Source: Phragmites australis (taxonomy: Eukaryota; Streptophyta; Magnoliopsida; Poales; Poaceae). From it: 64,000 bases of DNA. Position 1 is the first letter of the stretch, and every line of letters starts with the position of its first letter. The stretch spans positions 14,129,001-14,193,000 of the forward strand of contig NC_084943.1 of NCBI RefSeq assembly GCF_958298935.1. The letters run 5' to 3'. The notes under the pieces were generated by a model. It did no database searches, was not told the origin of the DNA, and saw only the letters and a list, made by a program, of their open reading frames with translations. Shown here piece by piece: positions 12,035-22,235 of the stretch. A program made the translations under genes and the position numbers.

Positions 12035-13003
12035 TGTCACACCCGGTTTTAGAAAGGGTCAAAACCATATGTAAACCACATGTATGCCAGGATCAAGTTT
12101 CATACATACCGACGATGGCGCGGCTCGGGTGGCATGCGGCGACGGGGTAGACGTCGGCGAGCCTCGGGCCAAGTCAGGGAGGGAGTTCCGGCGGCCAAAA
12201 CTCGACGATGAAGGCCGCAGCGGACGCGGTAGATGATGAAGATGCTCACGCGTGGCTCGGCTACGGCAAACGGGCGTCGGAACAGCGGCGGCGAAGCTTG
12301 GGGTGGCTCGGCTATGGTGGCAGCAGGGCTAGAACTTGCGCACGCTTTAGATGGGAATAAACCGAGGGGGGTCCAGGCTTTATATAGGCGGGAGAAGAGG
12401 ATAGGATCGAGCGGATCGGATTTGGCTTGCTTCGGTTGGGATACGGACGCGGAAGATCGGCGAACGGTGTCGGCTTCGATCCGGACTCGAGCGGAGTCCT
12501 GTGCGGGCGGGAGAAGGAAGAAGGCGCGGGCCCCACTTGGCAGTTTCTGCGGGTGAACACGGAAAATGGCCAGGTGCCACTTGGAGAAAAATGCCCCGGC
12601 GTTGATGGGCCGCGGCCTTCGGCCGGCCCAAGCGGAGAGGCGGAAGAAGAAGCAAGCCGGCCCGGGCGGGGAGGAAGGAAAAAGGCCGTGAAAAGAAGGT
12701 TTCGGCCCAGAGAGAGTGAGAAAGGTTTTCCTTTAAAAGCATTGTCCAATTTCCCCTTTTTTTGTTTCTTCATTTTATTTTCTTTTTAATTCTAAATAAC
12801 GCACTCGGGGTTTTTCAAAAGGGACTTTCCACACAATCAAACCCTAATGCATCTATTCCAACATGAATGTGACAAACAATTCCTAAATTAATTATTTGCT
12901 TTATAAATTAATGTTTTTCTCACTAGTGTTTTCAAGAGCTAGCACAACACTTCTAACAAAAATTCTTTACTATTAGGAAAAAGTTAAAAATTAGTGTGTT
13001 ACA
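12035..13003 (-). repeat. 3' LTR of Tekay element, internally deleted
   Basis: 969 bp, against 3094 bp for the partner LTR. It matches the partner's first 73 bp (18724-18796) and last 897 bp (20921-21817); the 2124 bp between are missing. The joint lies at ACAT, found at both edges of the missing interval in the partner (18793-18796 and 20917-20920). A TATA box (CTATATAAAG, minus) survives near 12379-12387. Confidence 0.9.
12378..12388 (-). promoter_or_regulatory. TATA box in left Tekay LTR
   Basis: CCTATATAAAG on the minus strand, in a GC-rich U3-like context. The same box is at 21190-21201 in the partner LTR. Its orientation agrees with the element. Confidence 0.55.
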
Positions 13004-13016
13004 AACCTACCCCCCT
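13004..13016 (-). other. Polypurine tract of Tekay element
   Basis: On the minus strand AAGGGGGGTAGG lies directly before the 3' LTR, the expected site for plus-strand DNA priming. Confidence 0.65.
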
Positions 13017-13669
13017 TAGAAGGAATCTCGCCCTCGAGATTCGGAAAGATTGGTGAAAAGATGTGGAAATTCTGTCTTCAGATCTGCTTCTCTTTCCCAC
13101 GTTGCTTCCTCTTCGAAATGGTGCCTCCATTGTACCTTGCACATGCGCACCTTTCTGTTCCTGGTAACTCTCTCTGATGTCTCTAGTATCCTGATGGGAC
13201 CCTCCAGATAGGTGAGATCCTCTCCAACTTCTACCTCCTCTAGGGGCATCTGCTCTTCGGGAACTCGTAAACATTTCTTCAACTGTGATACGTGAAAAAC
13301 GTCATGAACATCTGCCAATTGAGGCGGTAGTTCCAACTGATATGCCACCTCTCCTCGCTTTTCCAACACTCTAAAAGGTCCTATAAACCTAGGTGCAAGT
13401 TTTCCTTTTACTTTAAATCTATGAAACCCCCTTATCGGCGACACTCGTAAATACACAAAGTCACCTACTTCGAAGGACAATTCACGACGTCGGTGATCTG
13501 CATAACTCTTTTGCCGTGATTGAGCTATTCTCAAATTTTCCCTAATCTGTTGTACTTGTCTTTCTGCCTCTCTGATAATTTCTGGGCCAAACACTTGATT
13601 CTCCCCGGTTTCATTCCAGTACAGCGGCGTCCTGCATTTCCTTCCATACAAGGCTTCAAACGGTGACAT
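13016..13669 (-). pseudogene. Tekay integrase C-terminus and chromodomain
   Basis: A stop-free 217-codon stretch. It begins at MSPFEALYGRKCRTPLYW, continues through the GPF/Y-like FIGPFRVLEKRGEVAYQLEL and VHDVFHVSQLKKCL, and ends in a chromodomain (PIRILETSERV, RMCKVQWRHH, EEATWEREADL). Chromodomains in this lineage steer integration toward marked chromatin. The aromatic cage looks partly kept (W in VQWRHH and in ATWE). This part is one frame away from the upstream integrase because of a 1-base loss near 13671. No stop interrupts the domain itself. Confidence 0.9.
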
Positions 13670-15108
13670 TTCAAACTAGCCTGAAAGCTATTTTTGTAGG
13701 AGAACTCCGTATAGGGAAGATTTTTATCCCAACTAGTCTTATTTCGCAAGGCACAAGCTCTCAACATATCTTCCAAAATTTGATTTACTCTCTCGGTTTG
13801 TCCATCGGTCTACGGGTGATATGCTGAACTGAAGTTTAACCGGGTGTCTAGTGACTCATGAAGTTTTTGCCAAAACCTGGAGGTGAACTGGCTTCCTCTA
13901 TCAGACACTATCCTCTTGGGTACCCCATGCAGACATGCTATTCTAGCAATATATAGCTCAGCAAGTCTCAGTCCTGTGTAGGTGGTCTTGACTGGGATGA
14001 AATGAGCCACCTTTGTCAAGCGATCCACTATCACCCAAATAGAATCATATCCGTTTTGAGTTCGGGGCAATCCAACAATAAAATCCACACTGATTTCTTC
14101 CCATTTCCACTCTGGTATTTTCAAAGGTTGAAGTAAACCTGCAGGCCTCTGATGTTCAGCCTTGACTCTTTGGCATATATCACATCTCGCTACATGTTCT
14201 GCAATTTCCCTCTTCATTCCATACCACCAATATCGATCCTTCAGATCTTGGTACATCTTGGTGCTCCCCGGGTGAATTGAATATACAGACTCATGAGCTT
14301 CTCGAAGTATAGTTTCTTTGATAGGCTTAATATCCGGAACATAGATTCGTTTCCCAAACCATACCGTCCTGTTCTCATCCTTGGTAAAATCTAAGGCTTT
14401 ACCCTCTTTAATACGCTGCCTGATTTCCTTAACCTTCTCATTCTCAAGTTGCCCTTTATGAATTTCTTGTCCCAAAGTCGAATCAACCGCCATCACCACG
14501 GCTTCTGCACTGTTTACCAACCCCAGATTAAGTCTCTCAAAATCTTTGCTTAGCTCAGGGTGTCTATCTTGTATGGACATTAGTCGAAGATAAGTCTTTC
14601 TACTCAAAGCGTTAGCGACTACATTCGCCTTTCCGGGATGATAGTTTATTCCTAAATCATAATCCTTGATAAGCTCCAACAATCTACGCTGTCTGAGGTT
14701 GAGATCAGGCTGAGTAAAAATATACTTCAAGCTCTTATGATCCGAATATATCTCGCACCTCTTTCCAATTATACAGTGCCTCCATATCTTGAGTGCGTGG
14801 ACTACAGTGGCTAACTCCAAGTCATGTGTAGGATAGTTCTCCTCATGCTTCCTTAGTTGTCTCGATGCATAGGCAACAACATGGCCTTCCTGCATTAGCG
14901 CACATCCTAATCCCTGACGGGAGGCATCACAATAAATGGAGAACGGTTTCTGCGTATCTAGCATGACCAGGACTGGCGCGGATGTTAGTCTTCCTTTCAA
15001 CTCTTCAAAAATTGCCTCACAAGCAGGAGTCCATTTAAACGTTTGTCCTTTCTCAAGTAATTTGGTGATGGGCTTCGCAATCTTGGAAAATCCTTCTATG
15101 AATCGACG
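13670..15108 (-). pseudogene. Tekay RNase H and integrase core
   Basis: RNase [19 protein letters not shown], the Glu in [26 protein letters not shown] and [18 protein letters not shown]. Integrase: H2C2 zinc site ending [19 protein letters not shown], then catalytic Asp in [10 protein letters not shown] and in [15 protein letters not shown]; the Glu follows in QTERVN. A TAG at 13810-13812 replaces the near-invariant Gln of HPQTDG. A TAG at 15109-15111 cuts the RT/RNase H link. A frameshift near 13671 follows SFQASLK. Otherwise the frame is continuous for almost 400 codons. Confidence 0.92.
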
Positions 15109-15111
15109 CTA

Positions 15112-16416
15112 ATATCCCGCCAATCCAAGAAAACTACGGATCTCGGAGACACTCTGGGGGGATTTCCAATTCAAGACATCTTCTACCTTTCTTGGGTCGA
15201 CTGCTATTCCTCCGGCTGAGATGATATGACCGAGAAAAGAGACTTGATCTAGCCAGAACTCACACTTGCTCAACTTAGCATACAACTGATTATCCCTGAG
15301 CTTCTGTAGGACCAACCCTAGGTGTTCTTCATGCTCCTTTTTATCCTTTGAGAAGACTAGGATGTCGTCAATAAAAACTACTACGAACTTATCCAAAAAC
15401 TACATGAACACTTTGTTCATTAGGTACATGAAGTAGGCAGGGGCGTTGGTCAATCCAAAAGACATAACTGTGTACTCATATAATCCATAACGGGTGATGA
15501 AGGCGGTTTTAGGAATGTCCGAAACTCAAATCTTCAACTGATGATACCCTGAGCGTAGATCAATCTTGGAGAACACACATGCACCTCTAAGTTGGTCAAA
15601 TAAGTCATCTATCCTGGGAAGAGGGTACTTATTCTTGATTGTCACCTCATTCAAGGCGCGGTAATCTATACACATTCTTTGGGTGCCATCCTTCTTGGGT
15701 ACGAAGATCACAGGTGCACCCCATGATGACGAACTAGGTCGGATATAACCCTTATCTAACAACTCTTGCAATTGCTCCTTAAGTTCCGCTAGCTGATTAG
15801 CAGCCATTCTATACGGCCACTTAGATATAGGAGCTGTACCCGGTACTAGTTCTATAACAAACTCGATGTCACGGTCAGGTGGCATACCTGGTAATTCTTC
15901 TGGAAAAACATCCGGGTAATCACGAACAACTGGAATGCTCTCCATCGGTGTTCCATCAGCTTGATTAACTGTTCCTTTGTCCATTGGGGAACCTTTTGCA
16001 ACGTATTCCACTTCTTTTCCTCCTCTCGCAGACAGATGAACGGCTCTTCTTGCACAATCAATAATCCCATTGAATTTGGTTAACCAATCCATCCCTAGTA
16101 TGATGTATATTCCTTCGGATTCCAAAACGATAAGGTTTGCCGGGAAATCTACCCCCCTTATCTCAATACTAAGGTTCGGGCATACATGCCTTGCTTTTAT
16201 TTCTCCACCCGGAGAGCTAACAACCATTCTATTCTTCATAAGAGATATAGGTAAATTGTGGCTTGCTACATACTTGGTTGATATGAAAGAATGCGATGCT
16301 CCAGAATCAAAAAGTACAGTAGCGGGGTTGGAGTTGATGAGAAACATACCGATCACCACATCCGAGGCATCCTGAGCTTCTTCCACTGCCACGTGATTCA
16401 CACGGCCCCTTGCCAT
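15112..16416 (-). pseudogene. Tekay protease and reverse transcriptase
   Basis: Protease active site is [11 protein letters not shown] (about 16285-16318) and its closing [60 protein letters not shown], catalytic FIDD (15361-15375), [12 protein letters not shown] and [15 protein letters not shown] at 15526-15528 follows YHQLKI, where relatives have Arg. TAG at 15400-15402 lies before FLDKF. The upstream link to gag carries a TAG at 16420-16422. All pieces stay in one frame. Confidence 0.92.
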
Positions 16417-16422
16417 ATTCTA

Positions 16423-17535
16423 CTTTGTTTGGTTTTGGGGTTGATTCCAATTGCGGTTCTACTGGTTTGCACCTTGGGTGGGTATATGATCCGGACGCTT
16501 ATGAGGGCATTGATATGCAAAATGTCCCTCTACTCCGCAATTGAAACAGGGTTTTCCTTTAGTGGAGGCTTGAGGATTGTTACCAGTGTTGTTGTTCCTT
16601 TGAGGGATCTGACTTGAATTGCGGGGAGGTTGAAAATTGGAGCACTGGTTCTGTCCTGCATTCCTGGATGAGTTCTGATTTGTTGACTGGGCCCTGGGTT
16701 GATTGTACTGCTGACCGGTACGATTTATAGATCCAGACTGAGAGGTGTCATAACGGGGCCTAGCATTACTGCCTGACTGACCCGGGCGATCCATCTTGCG
16801 CTTGCGCTCAATATTGTTTCTCTTATGTTCCAGGATAAGAGCACGATCTACCAGGGACTAAAAATTCTTGAAATCCCGAGAAGCCAGAGAATACTGCAGT
16901 CCATCATTTAGTCCTTCCAGGAAACAATCTTGCTTTTTCTCATCGGGATCTACATCCTCTGGTGCATACCGGGACAACTGGGTGAACCTAGTGATGTACT
17001 CACTCACGGTCATTCATCCTTGCTTAAGCGATAGGAATTCCTTTCTCTTAATTTTGATAGCTCCTTGGGGTACATGATGAGCTCGAAAAACGTTCTTGAA
17101 CTCCTACCAGTTGATGCTGTTAGGTTCTTCATGAGCAGCGACATAGGCATCCCACCAGTCCGCAGCAGGTCCCATCAGTTGGTGTGAAGCGAACAGAACC
17201 TTCTCCTTGGCGTTGCACTGGGCGACTGAGAGTTTCTTTTCAATGACCTTGAGCCAATCATCAGCGTCCATAGGTTCAACCGCATGAGAAAAGGTAGGCG
17301 GTTTAGCCCTTTGAAATCCTCCGAGCTTGTCACGGTATTGGTGTGGTGGTGCTGGTGCGGTGACGAGTGGATTTTGCTGCATTTGGGTCATGGTTCGAGC
17401 CACTCCTTGTAGAATCTGTGTTTGCACTGCCAAAAGTTGCTCGAGGGATGGCTGTGGCGGTGGGGAAGGATTATCATTGTCTTGCCCGTCAGAAGTATTG
17501 CCATTAGCGTTGGCGCGGTTCCTTAGGTTCACCAT
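16423..17535 (-). pseudogene. Tekay gag
   Basis: Starts MVNLRNRANANGNTSDG, then a proline-rich segment and the capsid core (FQRAKPPTFSHAVEPMDADDW, ASHQLMGPAADWWDAYVA). After TAG at 17104-17106 comes the AHHVPQG region, then TGA at 17014-17016, MTVSEYITRFTQLSRYAPED, TAG at 16858-16860, and a Gln/Asn-rich tail with knuckle CFNCGVEGHFAYQC near 16515-16556. A further TAG lies at 16459-16461. All in the same frame as protease/RT, as in Tekay single-frame polyproteins. Confidence 0.9.
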
Positions 17536-17791
17536 CTGAGATCAGGGCAGGTAGATGAGGAAACAAGGAATTTATGAAGAACAACAGAGATAGGCCCCAA
17601 TATAACTATTATATTAATTATAAGGATGCATTCGTGAAGAGAAACTTCACAAAACATCACTCACTCAAACAAAAATCCAAATCATTACATATCACACCAC
17701 CAGATCAACCTACTCTCTAACACACGATTTGCTAACGACTCATAACCACTAAGGGGAAGCCTCCTAAACAATTACTATTTCTGCCGAAACC

Positions 17792-18478
17792 TCAAGGGGC
17801 TGGAGCTGGACGACGTTGTGCCTGAAGACGGTGCGGAGAACAGGGAGTCTCTTCCTCAGATCCAGAGTCAGACGCAGAAGATTCCCAGCAGTCCGGGTGG
17901 TGACGCTTCTTGTTGCATAGCTCACTCTGAGCTTGAGCTAACTTGCCTCTGACGTACTGCAGCTTCTCGGTGGTTCGATCCAACTCCTGACTCAGCTCCG
18001 AGGCCAGTGCTGCTTGTTCTCCAAGCTTGGTGGTTCCCTCCGCGATGACGGGTGTAGCGGTGATGTCGGTGAAGCCGCTGATGCGCTGAGGGTAATGGCT
18101 AAATTGCGTGAAGATCAGGTCGTCGCTGTGGCGGTGGCAGAGGACCAGCAGGGCTTGGCGCTCGGCGTCACGTATTCCAGCCTCGAAAGTAGCTCTTGGT
18201 GAGATGGCGTAATGGATGCTCGTCACCTCATAGGCTCCACGCTCTGGTAGCGAACTGTAGATCACCACTTCGACTTTCCACTCAGGAGGGGCATCAGCGT
18301 ACTCCGTCTTCACTCCGGCATATTCTGGTGCCTTCTCAGATCCCAAATAATGAAGTATCTCCCAAAGCTTGGTGGGAATCCATCTGGCGCGACGTCCATC
18401 AGAGTGGTAGACACTGCTCCATCGTTGAACTCGGGGTGGCTGCTGTCTGGTCCAGGCCATAGCATGAGTCGGGGTCAA
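17792..18478 (-). CDS. Extra ORF upstream of gag, sense strand, unknown function
   Basis: A 228-codon stop-free frame lies between the primer site and gag, in the same orientation. An alternative Met at residue 7 (MAWTRQQPPRVQRW) may be the real start. Visible parts: a basic N-terminus, a Trp-rich core (residues 30-75: ARWIPTKLWEILHYLG, PPEWKVEVVIYS), a region near 95-135 (FEAGIRDAERQALLVLCHRH), a predicted coiled coil (about 152-187), an acidic Ser/Glu patch (200-210) and a basic Pro-rich tail. From memory, similar frames accompany other grass gypsy elements without assigned function; I cannot confirm this here. A role in assembly or RNA/protein binding would be a guess. It is intact although gag-pol has ten lesions. 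Confidence 0.7.
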   Translation of the reverse strand: MTPTHAMAWTRQQPPRVQRWSSVYHSDGRRARWIPTKLWEILHYLGSEKAPEYAGVKTEYADAPPEWKVEVVIYSSLPERGAYEVTSIHYAISPRATFEAGIRDAERQALLVLCHRHSDDLIFTQFSHYPQRISGFTDITATPVIAEGTTKLGEQAALASELSQELDRTTEKLQYVRGKLAQAQSELCNKKRHHPDCWESSASDSGSEEETPCSPHRLQAQRRPAPAP

Positions 18479-18705
18479 GGGTCGAGCAGGAAGGCGGCAG
18501 TTAGTACTCTTTCACGGTGTCTTACGTGTCCAGGCCATCTACAATCATTTTAAAAATAAGAGGAGTCAGCAGCTTGGTTTTAAAATAGGATCAGCAAGGA
18601 AAGTATGAAATAAGACGGAGCAGAGTTTTCAAAATTAGTTTGCTTTAGCAAAATAGTCCTTAGAAACTTGTCCCTTCTAACTAGGCTTGCGACCTACGGT
18701 CAACA

Positions 18706-18719
18706 CGGCTCTGATACCA
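18706..18719 (-). other. Primer binding site, initiator Met-tRNA
   Basis: TGGTATCAGAGCCG on the minus strand, four bases (18720-18723) inside the 5' LTR end. It matches the 3' end of plant initiator tRNA-Met used by many plant LTR elements. Confidence 0.85.
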
Positions 18720-18723
18720 CTTC

Positions 18724-21700
18724 TGTCACACCCGGTTTTAGAAAGGGGCAAAACCAGATGTAAACCACATGTATGCCAGGATCAAGTTTCATACATGCAG
18801 CGACTTCATCAGTGTATCACATCCAGTGTCATTATTACAACACTTTAACTATAATAAATAATGAGACCAAAAGTCTTTAATAAAAAGCACACAGCGATAC
18901 TCCGCGAAACTCCAACTTCCACAGGCATTTGACCGGGGGAAACGCCGGCCTAGCAGTCTTCCTCTTCATCATCGAAGTAATCTGGATCTCCTTCATTGTC
19001 TGAGCAGCGCTTGAACAGCATTTGGGGTAAAAACAACAAGTGTGAGTACAACTAGTACTCCGCAAGTGTGGGAAATAAAATGCTATGCAAGCTTAAACAA
19101 GGAACATGCCATAACAGTTATAGTTTTGCATAAAAGCCAACTGTACTAATGAAGTTTTATGAAAGCAACCTACTTAACTAGGTTCATCATTATTAGACCT
19201 CCAGCTCCTAGAACCATCTCCATAGTTTTTCCCTCCACCTGAGTTCCCTCATCAGGCTCCCAACAGACCAAAACGACCCAACCCTCTTGGCTAATCATGT
19301 GAGGATCCAAGTCTCTCATAACCGTGAGTACAGCTGTTATAACAGTTTTTTACACTCTGCAGAGGTTGTCCAGCTTTCCCCACAAGTCGTGATTTTTCTT
19401 GTTGCCGTGTCCGCGAAACACTTAACACACTCCAGTGGTGTGTCGCCCGAAAAGTCACTACAAAGCCGTTACAAAGTTTCATCCAGTATGTGCATACCCG
19501 CTAGGTTTCACCGCCGTCAAAGTGGCATCATACCACCCAGAAGCCCCCTTTTGCGCCTTGTAGCTCCAGGAAGTTTTCACCCTTCCCTTCCACTACACAT
19601 CTCATACCACTAACCAAATGGTTCTAGCCTTTGCCGTCCCCACACAACCACCCTTCCGTTTGGCATGCACAAAACTGGAATTCACTAATTAATATGCTAG
19701 GCCTGTCCCATACCAGGTCTCGTGGTTGGTACGATATTTCTTGGGTTGTCGCTCCACGAACCGGTCCTTACTTAGGTTACTTGAGCAAAGACTAAACCAA
19801 CATCATAACTTCATCATCACTGACCCAACTTTGCTCAGGGCCTAAGATTCCATGTTGCTATTGCCATCATTAATATTCCCAACTCATAAATGCATTGATT
19901 AGTTAATCATGTTTAACCCTTAACACTTCAATCCCTTTGTGCGAAGCTAAGCATGACTACCCATCATATCCTCTACTATCAACATGGCGACAAGGAATTA
20001 TATGGAACAGGGTACTATACATACATAGGATTCAGGATTAACAGCATGCATGTTTGAAAAGAACGCATTTTAAACAAACTGGGATCAAAATGTTCAAGGA
20101 CACTTGCCTCTCCCAACTTGCTGCTCAGACTCTTCAAAAACTTGGTCCTGAAGGTTCTCGAACTGCTCTTTGTCTGCTTTCGACATGCACCAGAAAAGCA
20201 AACAACAAAACCAACTAAGAACAGTACACCACACAGTAACTAACATCTATGAAAAAGGTACTACAAGATAGTACACGTTGCTACGAACGCGCGAGCGTGA
20301 AAATCATCTAAATCGGAGCTAGAACGAGAAAGTTATGCTAGAAAAAAGTTTTACGGTTAATTTGAAAAAAAGAAAAGGACCTAATTTGAATTAAACAGAA
20401 AGAACAAGGACCTTTTTGCAAAAATAGAGGGACCTAATTGTAATTACGGGAAATATCAGGGACTAAACTGCAAAAAGATAGGGGCTTTTAACTAATTTCA
20501 GAAGAGTTCAGGGCTTTATTGCAAAAGTACCAATTTTTGGAATTCTTGGAATTATTTTTTGTATTGAAAAAGGCTGATTTTGCTGACATGATGATGACTG
20601 GGATGACACATCGGCATGGGTGCTGAGGTGGTAGGCTGACGTGGCGCTGACTGGGTTTAAGTGGTGCCACGTGGCGGCTCAGGATGGGGTGGCCGAAGGG
20701 GTATCGGGATCTAATCTGGGCCGTCCAGAACAGATCTAACAGCTACTAGCGTGGGGGGGGGGGCTTTGGCTGACCGGCGCCAGAGGAGAACGGTGGCGGA
20801 CTGTACGGCGCGGCGGTGCTATTCGCCGGAGAGGCGGCGGACCTCGTCGCTGGCTACGGGGGGCGACGGCGAGCGGCAACAGAGAGAGAAGGGAGCACGG
20901 GGATTCCGTTTTAGTCACATACCGACGACGGCGCGGCTCGGGTGGCGTGCGGCGGCGGGGTAGACGTTGGCGAGCCTCGGGCGATGTCGGGGAGGGAGTT
21001 CCGGTGGCCAAAACTCGACGATGAAGGCCGTAGCGGACGCGGTAGACGATGAAGATGCTCATGCGCGGCTCGACTACGGCAAACGGGCGTCGGAACAGCG
21101 GCGGCGAAGCTTGGGGTGACTCGGCTATGGCGGCGGCGGGGCTAGAACTTGCGCACGCTTTAGATGGGAATAAACCGAGGGGGGTCCGGGCTTTATATAG
21201 GCGGTAGAAGAGGATAGGATCGAGCGGATCGGATTTGGCTTGCTTCGGTTGGGATACGGACGCGGAAGATCGGCGAACAGTGTCGGCTTCGATCCGGACT
21301 CAGGCGGAGTCCTGCGCGGGTGGGAGAAGGAAGAAGGCGCGTGCCCCACTTGGCAGTTTCTTCGGGTGAACATGGAAAATGGCTAGGTGCCACTTGGAGA
21401 AAAATGCCCCGGCGTTGATGGGCCGCGGCCTTCGGCCGGCCCAAGCGGGGAGGCGGAAGAAGAAGCAGGCCGGCCCGGGCGGGGAGGAAGGAAAAAGGCC
21501 GGGAAAAGAAGGTTTCGGCCCAGAGAGAGTGAGAAAGGTTTTCCTTTAAAAGCATTTTCCAATTTCCCCTTTTTTTTGTTTCTTCATTTTATTTTCTTTT
21601 TAATTCCAAATAACGCACTCGGGGTTTTTCAAAAGGGACTTTCCACACAATCAAACCCTAATGCATCTATTCCAGCATGAATGTGACAAACAATTCCTAA

Positions 21701-21817
21701 ATTAATTATTTGCTTTATAAATTAATGTTTTTCTCTCTAGGGTTTTCAAGAGCTAGCACAACACTTCTAACAAAAATTCTTTACTATTAGGAAAAAGTTA
21801 AAAATTAGTGTGTTACA
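18724..21817 (-). repeat. 5' LTR of Tekay element, full length
   Basis: 3094 bp, from TGTCACACCC to TGTTACA (plus reading). It contains the 2124 bp missing from the other LTR. Over the shared segments the two differ by roughly 4-7 % by eye, mostly transitions. Many short frames inside are chance frames in a GC-rich LTR. TATA box at 21190-21201 (minus). Confidence 0.92.
21190..21201 (-). promoter_or_regulatory. TATA box in 5' Tekay LTR
   Basis: GCCTATATAAAG on the minus strand, about 620 bases inside the upstream end of the LTR. It is the probable core promoter, matching the box in the other LTR. Confidence 0.6.
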
Positions 21818-22230
21818 ATATTGTCGGACTGTGGATGTTGCGCTTCTCGAGTGCTTGGATTCAGACGAAGAAAGAGTTGCTATGGGTGAAATACATAAAG
21901 GTATATGTGGCACACATCAATCAACGCGTAAGATGAAGTGGTTATTGGAAAGAGCTGGCTTTTATTGGCCTACTATGCTTAATGATTGCTTCACATATTA
22001 TAAAGGATGTGAGGCATGTCAAAAGTTTGATAATATTCAATTAGTTCCTAGTGCTATGATCCATCCTATTATCAAATCATAGATGTTCCGAGGTTGTGGC
22101 TTGGATTTTTTTGGCTAAATACACCCTCCATCATCAAAAGGTCATCGTTTTATCATGGTTGCTATAGAGTTAGAATGGTGTGTGTAAAGCGTTTTTTAAA
22201 ATGATACATTGCACAAATGATTTTATTTTT
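21818..22230 (+). pseudogene. Tat integrase, N-terminal part (resumes after Tekay)
   Basis: Continuation of the Tat pol. The frame contains DEERVAMGEIHKGICGTHQS with its His pair, then MKWLLERAGFYWPTM and YYKGCEACQKF, which completes the H2C2 zinc site. It then runs into FRGCGLDFF with a stop (TAA near 22120) and HPPSSKGHRF. The sequence loses similarity near 22230. The catalytic core beyond the first Asp region is gone. Confidence 0.8.
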
Positions 22231-22235
22231 TCCCC

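Larger units (their letters stand above)
12035..21817 (-). mobile_element. Tekay/Del chromovirus (Ty3-gypsy), full length, minus strand
   Basis: Both LTRs are present (12035-13003 and 18724-21817), ending TGTCACACCC and TGTTACA as read on the plus strand. The whole is flanked by perfect 5-bp duplications ATATT (12030-12034 and 21818-21822). The interior on the minus strand runs PBS, extra ORF, gag, protease, RT, RNase H, integrase, chromodomain and purine tract. Chromodomain type, a single gag-pol frame and 3-kb LTRs fit Tekay. Gag-pol carries nine stops and a frameshift. It is inserted in the Tat element between its second RNase H and integrase. Confidence 0.95.
5684..22230 (+). mobile_element. 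Decayed Ty3-gypsy element, Tat lineage, split by Tekay insertion
   Basis: Domain order on the plus strand is gag, protease, RT, RNase H, a second archaeal-type RNase H, then the integrase H2C2 domain, which diagnoses the Tat group. The interval 12035-21817 is a younger insertion, and the integrase resumes at 21818. Coding regions contain many stops and shifts. The element is cut off inside the integrase near 22230. The rest of pol and the 3' LTR are absent, so neither LTR age nor TSD can be read. Confidence 0.85.

Noticed and set aside
12233..12789. Several frames of 107-153 codons, with near copies at 21125-21680
   Set aside because: GC-rich Tekay LTR sequence; duplicated with the LTR, no conserved product.
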